Positions 59,353 through 64,000 of a stretch of 64,000 nt of DNA are shown here, one piece after another. The notes below the pieces were generated by a model. That model saw only the letters and a list, made by a program, of their open reading frames with translations, searched no databases and was not told the origin of the DNA. This DNA comes from Timema cristinae (Eukaryota > Arthropoda > Insecta > Phasmatodea > Timematidae): assembly GCA_039000515.1 (NCBI GenBank), contig JBCFYV010000012.1:13907290-13971289 (forward strand), given 5' to 3'. A program made the translations under genes and the position numbers. The number at the start of each line of letters is the position of its first letter. The stretch's first letter is position 1.

Positions 59353-61674
59353 ATATATTATATATAATATGCGTGAGATTTCTGAACCCATTTAATATAT
59401 AAGCACATTACCTATTAAATAACTTATCTCTATAACAACCACTCAACCAAATGACCATTAATTTCCCGTGGACGATCAAACTCACAATTCACTGATCGGT
59501 TAAGTTGACAATTGAGCCATGGACCCTTATCCCAACAGGCAAACAGATTACCAACTGTGCTAATGTGTTGGATGAGCATTAAATAATCCTTACGTGGAAT
59601 AAATGCATTTAAAAAACATACACGAATTATGGGTAGTTTATTCAATCGATAAAAACCTTTGAAGAACTTATATTTAGAATTTGCTTATGAAATGAAGCTT
59701 GCTGAGAAATGGGCCGTTACGCCAGAAATACTGCCGTTCACTTCACTCCTCTTTTTTATCTTTCTTTGTTGTATATTTCTTAGCGTGTTAGTATTTCATG
59801 AATAAAACGCAGTGTTTTAATTTAATTAAGTCTCATACATTACTCAGAATACAGTTGGACACGGGTGCTATCTATATACGCAAACAAAGTGTTGTTCTCA
59901 ATTAATATTCTCTTGTTCCCCCAAGATATGTATAGTAGGTGCTATATTTATGTGCCATCACATTTTATATTCGTTGTAATTCTAGTTTTGTTCTTCTTTT
60001 GCTAGGGTGAAATTGTTAATTTTAATCACAGAAATGAATATCTATTAGTTTCTAGGTTTGCTCAGATGTAGGTTTATCCAAATATGCATTAATGTATTTT
60101 GTTAGTAAAGCATTAATACATTGTTTTTTGATATGTTCAAAGTGTGTCTGAAAAAAATTGTTTAGTTTAGCCCTCCAACTTTGAATTGAATTATTGAAAG
60201 GATTTAATCACATGTACTGTACAATCTTGATTCGTTTAATTAATTTTTAAATAAATATGATATCTTCTGTAATTTAACAAATATTTAAATACAGTCGTCT
60301 CGATATAGTACGAGGCTCATTTATTTAGAGGTTGGAATGCGCCCATCAGACATCCTCATACGTAGGTAGCATCGATGTGAGAATATCGTTGATTAAATAT
60401 CAATTGATTCGGAAACTTTGAGAACATTTGCAAAATATCCTTCTAGATGTGAATATTTTCATTCAAACAGAAATTCTAAATGTGAAACTTTTAACCGGGC
60501 GTCTCGTGTTCATATTCTGACCGGCATAATATACACCTTGTTAGTTATGATACGTGCGTTTTACTTGTTTGAGAGTACTAAATTATATTGTCGTGTGTTT
60601 GGAAGCCACGTAACTACACTTAAATATAATAGAATGATATCACAATTTGGAGGTATTTGATATGTCCTTGATAAGTCACCCAGAACATAGCAGTTATATT
60701 TTAATACTAAAACATCTACACCTAAGTATTTTTTTAAATATTATATAAATTAGGTTAATTTGACAATAGTATTTTTTTAAAGGTTATTATTTAAAGTTTA
60801 AAAATATGGTCAGATTTTAATCAACTAAGTTTATCTTCAATATAGCTTTGTGTATATGATAATATTATTACATGTGGAATTAATTTTAATTGTTGTCTAG
60901 TTAATGTATTGAGAAACGTAATATTTCTATTAACATCTTAAGAATAATTTTACCTTTTTACCTTTTATCGTTTAGGATGGAAACAGAATGGTTTACTGGG
61001 AAAGTGAAGTGTCAACGACGTACTTTTGACCTAAAAAATGCAACTATCAGTAATCAACCAATTCTAAACGGGTTGACTTCGAAATAATGAGTGTCCCTTT
61101 CACATCAATTCGTGGTGGTGCTAGCTATCCCCACAACCATCAAAATATAATCCACCAACCACCAATAAGGTACCGGACAGGCACAATTTATCCTCCGAAA
61201 AGAATTGTTCCAAAGACCAACATTTATTTATTATTTAACTAGTGTGGCACAAATAATTTATTGGCAAGCTCTTTCAGGGACTATTTTTTTAAATACCAGG
61301 TCAGTAAACAGTAACCCAGAATATACTTTGTAACTTTGTTGATCCATCCTGCTAGGAGAGAGTGAGAAAATTAACCCAAAATGTCTTATTTTTTTGACAA
61401 GAAGAATATTATTTATGTTTGAAACGTCTCCATTAAATATTATACTTTAATAAATTTAAGAGAGAAATTTCATTGGTGAAATTCTTGAAAAAAATACATC
61501 TACCCATCTCCTTCCCTTTAGCTATTTGATGTAGTTCAAGGTAGAACTTGCCCCATTACAATCAAATTATCGAAAAAGGACTGTACTTTAATTGCTATCA
61601 ACTTTTATTTTCAAGCCCTATTTATAACGTTTTAATAGTCGGATTATGTTTTCTAGTTTTTTCGTTGTCTTTAT
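59353..61674. other. AT-rich intergenic DNA
   Basis: A weakly tRNA-like patch near 59440-59570 and an 80-codon frame at 60418-60660 show no convincing homology. No supported gene. Confidence 0.45.
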
Positions 61675-61916
61675 TTAACACCCTGTTTTTCTCCATGTTC
61701 GGCTTATATGCATATATACATACTATACTAGTGAGTAATGGATTAGAAGATATGAGTTTATAATAAGTGTACCCACATTTGCATAAAGGGATAGTGAAAA
61801 CATATTTAGGAATATCACCCTCGGTACACTTGATCAGTATTCGAATACCAATCTCCCTACTATCGGCAGTATAGTCATTTGCGAGAGCAACGCCTGAGAT
61901 CTTGAGGCCACCAAGG
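61675..61916 (-). repeat. SINE family A (copy near 61.8 kb)
   Basis: In reverse complement the head is CTTGGTGGCCTCAAGATCTC, then AGGCGTTGCTCTCGCA, a long variable-arm-like region and a B box GGTATTCGAATACTG. The plus-strand left end ACACCCTGTTTTTCTCCATG then TTCGGCTTATATGC is the worn inverted tail. Confidence 0.82.
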
Positions 61917-62944
61917 AAGGTAAGTATTAGTATTAATGGTTGTAAAGATTTCCCAAAGCATTTGACCCTAAGCTATCTCTACCAAGGATAACACTCTTAA
62001 TAAATTACATATGATCAAATTTAAAATTAGATTAGCTAGATTAGGCTGGAATGGAAGAATGGTGAGTTAACAAATCTGTTTAAGCCAATATGAATAAATT
62101 ATTTATTCAGTAGATTCGTTTTCTATATTACTAATTTTAACAGTTATTTAATATTTGTAATGGACGTCACAAGCATAATTTATTGGAACAATTTGACTTT
62201 AATTAAAAAATTTTGGTTCAAAGGTTACTATGTCCATGACCTTTTCAAAAACAGTAGAGATTGCTGGATGTATAAAGCAATATTTTATTTATTTCGGTCA
62301 AAATTGTGCTTTGTTAAAAAGAAAATTCAATTATACCGACCTTAAGTCTTGACCCCTTTAACCTCAACTTAAACTAAGAAGTTCCTACATAGTAGATTAT
62401 TTTATGATCCCCTGGTGCGAGATATGGCCAGTGTTTAAGCAGTTTTTATGGCAAAACTAATTTTTGATCAAAATAAATAATATATTGCTCTAGTACAAAT
62501 ATATATTTTAATTTTCTGCAAATGGTGATATCAACATTTCCCGAATACATATGAACATAGTAGCATTATCTAGGAATTTATTTAAATGAAGAGAAAAAGT
62601 TGTCAATAAATTCCTGAACACCCATGACCAATATTTAAGAAATTTTAGATTCACCATGTGTAGAAAACTAGATTAAATAATTGTATTGCAGTGATATTTT
62701 ATTTATTTTAAACAAAAATTTTTTTTTCATAAAATCTGTAAAAACACTGACCTTATAGCGCCCACTTTCAATAAATATTATCTTATATAACTGTTTTTGT
62801 CATAAAGAAAACTATAATAAATGCCTGATGGTTAGATAATCTGGAGATATTTTGTGTCATCCACTTTGTAAGAAACTGAGCAAAAAATTTAGCAAAATAT
62901 TTTCATATATCTATTAAAGGCTTTACCCAAATCTTTGGGAGAAT
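61917..62944. other. AT-rich intergenic DNA
   Basis: No gene or clear repeat recognised. Confidence 0.5.
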
Positions 62945-63092
62945 TGAGGTTGGAACAGCGGCCGAGTGTATTGAGATTAATATCTCCCAACCAATGTGGG
63001 TACATTTCCTCTTAAATATGCCTTCCTTATAAATATCACATAAATGTGATTAAAAAATATTCTTATGTCCCGAACGTGTAGTGCGAGAATTA
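62945..63092 (+). repeat. SINE family A fragment, plus orientation, internal deletion
   Basis: GGCCGAGTGTATTGAGATTA (head), then TGTGGGTACATTTCCTCTTA (body) and CCGAACGTGTAGTGCGAG (tail, 63070-63087). The variable arm and B box are missing, so the copy is deleted internally. Confidence 0.6.
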
Positions 63093-63881
63093 AAAAAAAT
63101 AGAATTATATTTTAAATAAGGGAGGAGGGGGAGGGGATGAATAAGAAAAGCTCATTTAGTTCTAAAACTTCAGCGAGCGCCCATGTCAACGCTTTAAAAA
63201 CAAAAGAAAACGTTAAATATTACGTCATACACAGTAAGAGGCAGAGCTCTTGACTATCTCCTTGTTTTGTGTACTGTGAAGTATATGTTTAAGGAATACT
63301 CTGGGGGAGGAGGGGAGATAGATACCGGTTAAGGGATGGGAGTTGGAGGGGGTTAAAAAGGTGAGAGACTGAAAGACATCCTTGACTGTGCTCTGTCGGA
63401 ATTAAAAATAAACTGTTAAGGGTATGTGGGCTCTAATTTCCCCAGTCGATCTAGATCTAGAAAGGAGAAGGAGGGTGGGTTAAGGCACGCAAGTCCCCCT
63501 CAGTGCCCCCAAAGCACCCTATCTTTCTCTTTTTCGAAACAAAGAACAACAAAAGAGGCTCAGAAGGTAACGATAAAAAGGACACAAGTTGTACAAATGC
63601 ACGAATATTACAAACCACTATAATAAATTTCATTTTGAACAAACCTATGCTTTTTATCATCAAAACGTTAGATACAGTAGAATTTATATTCTCAATTTGT
63701 CCTTATAAAAAATTGGGAATCTAAACTTAATGTTGATTTTACTCTTAGATTATTAATGTAAGTTCTACCAATTAACATTTTATTGATACATTATCTGAGA
63801 GCTAACTCCTTTACTATTAGATTATGTATAACGTACGTAACTAAGCACTACTCGTATATATTCAACAAGAAGATTTACCCT
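63093..63881. other. Intergenic with purine-rich patches
   Basis: Runs such as GGGAGGAGGGGGAGGGG (63120-63136) and GGGGGAGGAGGGGAGA (63303-63318) make the plus strand G-rich here. Frames at 63426-63724 are unsupported. Confidence 0.5.
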
Positions 63882-64000
63882 CTTCGGTGGTCGAATGGTG
63901 TAACATGTCGTTCTTGCAATGGACTGGATTACCGATGAGGGGAGATTAGTATTTTATTAAGGATAGGGTTTACGGAGGATGATTTTGTCTCAATATTTTT
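63882..64000 (+). repeat. SINE family A head, cut by the window edge
   Basis: CCTCTTCGGTGGTCGAATGG is the A-box region, then TCGTTCTTGCAATGGACTGG and CCGATGAGGGGAGATTAG. The B box is worn. The element continues beyond the window. Confidence 0.72.

Overview
The window looks like animal nuclear DNA, most likely from an arthropod and probably an insect. It is strongly AT-rich and gene-poor, with no bacterial-style operons. It carries mobile elements typical of insects: an R1-clade non-LTR retrotransposon, pogo/Tigger-type and mariner-type DNA transposons, and several tRNA-derived SINE families. I could not assign a species. I recognise no complete host gene. The only plausible host coding sequence is one candidate exon on the minus strand at about 36880-37144.

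Layout. 1-24000 is AT-rich intergenic DNA with SINE copies (near 6.0, 8.3, 12.0 and 18.3 kb), a 77-bp mariner-like MITE (7.04 kb), a ~280-bp foldback element (9.2-9.5 kb), a 31-bp minisatellite (21.3 kb) and a ~600-bp (TATG)n array (23.4-24.0 kb). 24295-27228 is a delimited pogo-like DNA transposon with TA target duplication, inverted repeats and subterminal repeats. Its two-exon transposase gene on the minus strand (psq-type HTH, CENP-B-type HTH, DD35D catalytic core, C-terminal PHD-like finger) is broken by several lesions. 27.2-40.7 kb is mostly intergenic, with a GC-rich island, more SINEs, a (GACT)n-bearing repeat with a Helitron- or RTE-like 3' end, and a perfect 25-bp hairpin.

40757-45641 is the most distinctive region. 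A 5'-truncated, inactivated R1-clade retrotransposon, best matching the Waldo type, sits inside a long (ACAT)n microsatellite that continues on both sides. 45.6-64 kb again holds repeats: a cluster of four SINEs at 51.5-52.9 kb, a decayed mariner-superfamily transposase fragment at 54.5-55.1 kb, and a 965-bp non-autonomous pogo-like element at 58386-59350.

How the parts relate. Nothing here is a host pathway; the window is a record of mobile-element activity. The SINEs fall into at least two tRNA-headed families (A with a class-II tRNA-like head, B with a different head) that share the same 3' tail and (TAA)n end, which suggests a common LINE partner or head swapping. The retrotransposon and its microsatellite form a target-site relationship. 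All transposase and reverse transcriptase genes seen carry stops or frameshifts, so the copies here look non-functional. All calls come from reading the sequence; no alignment or database search was run.
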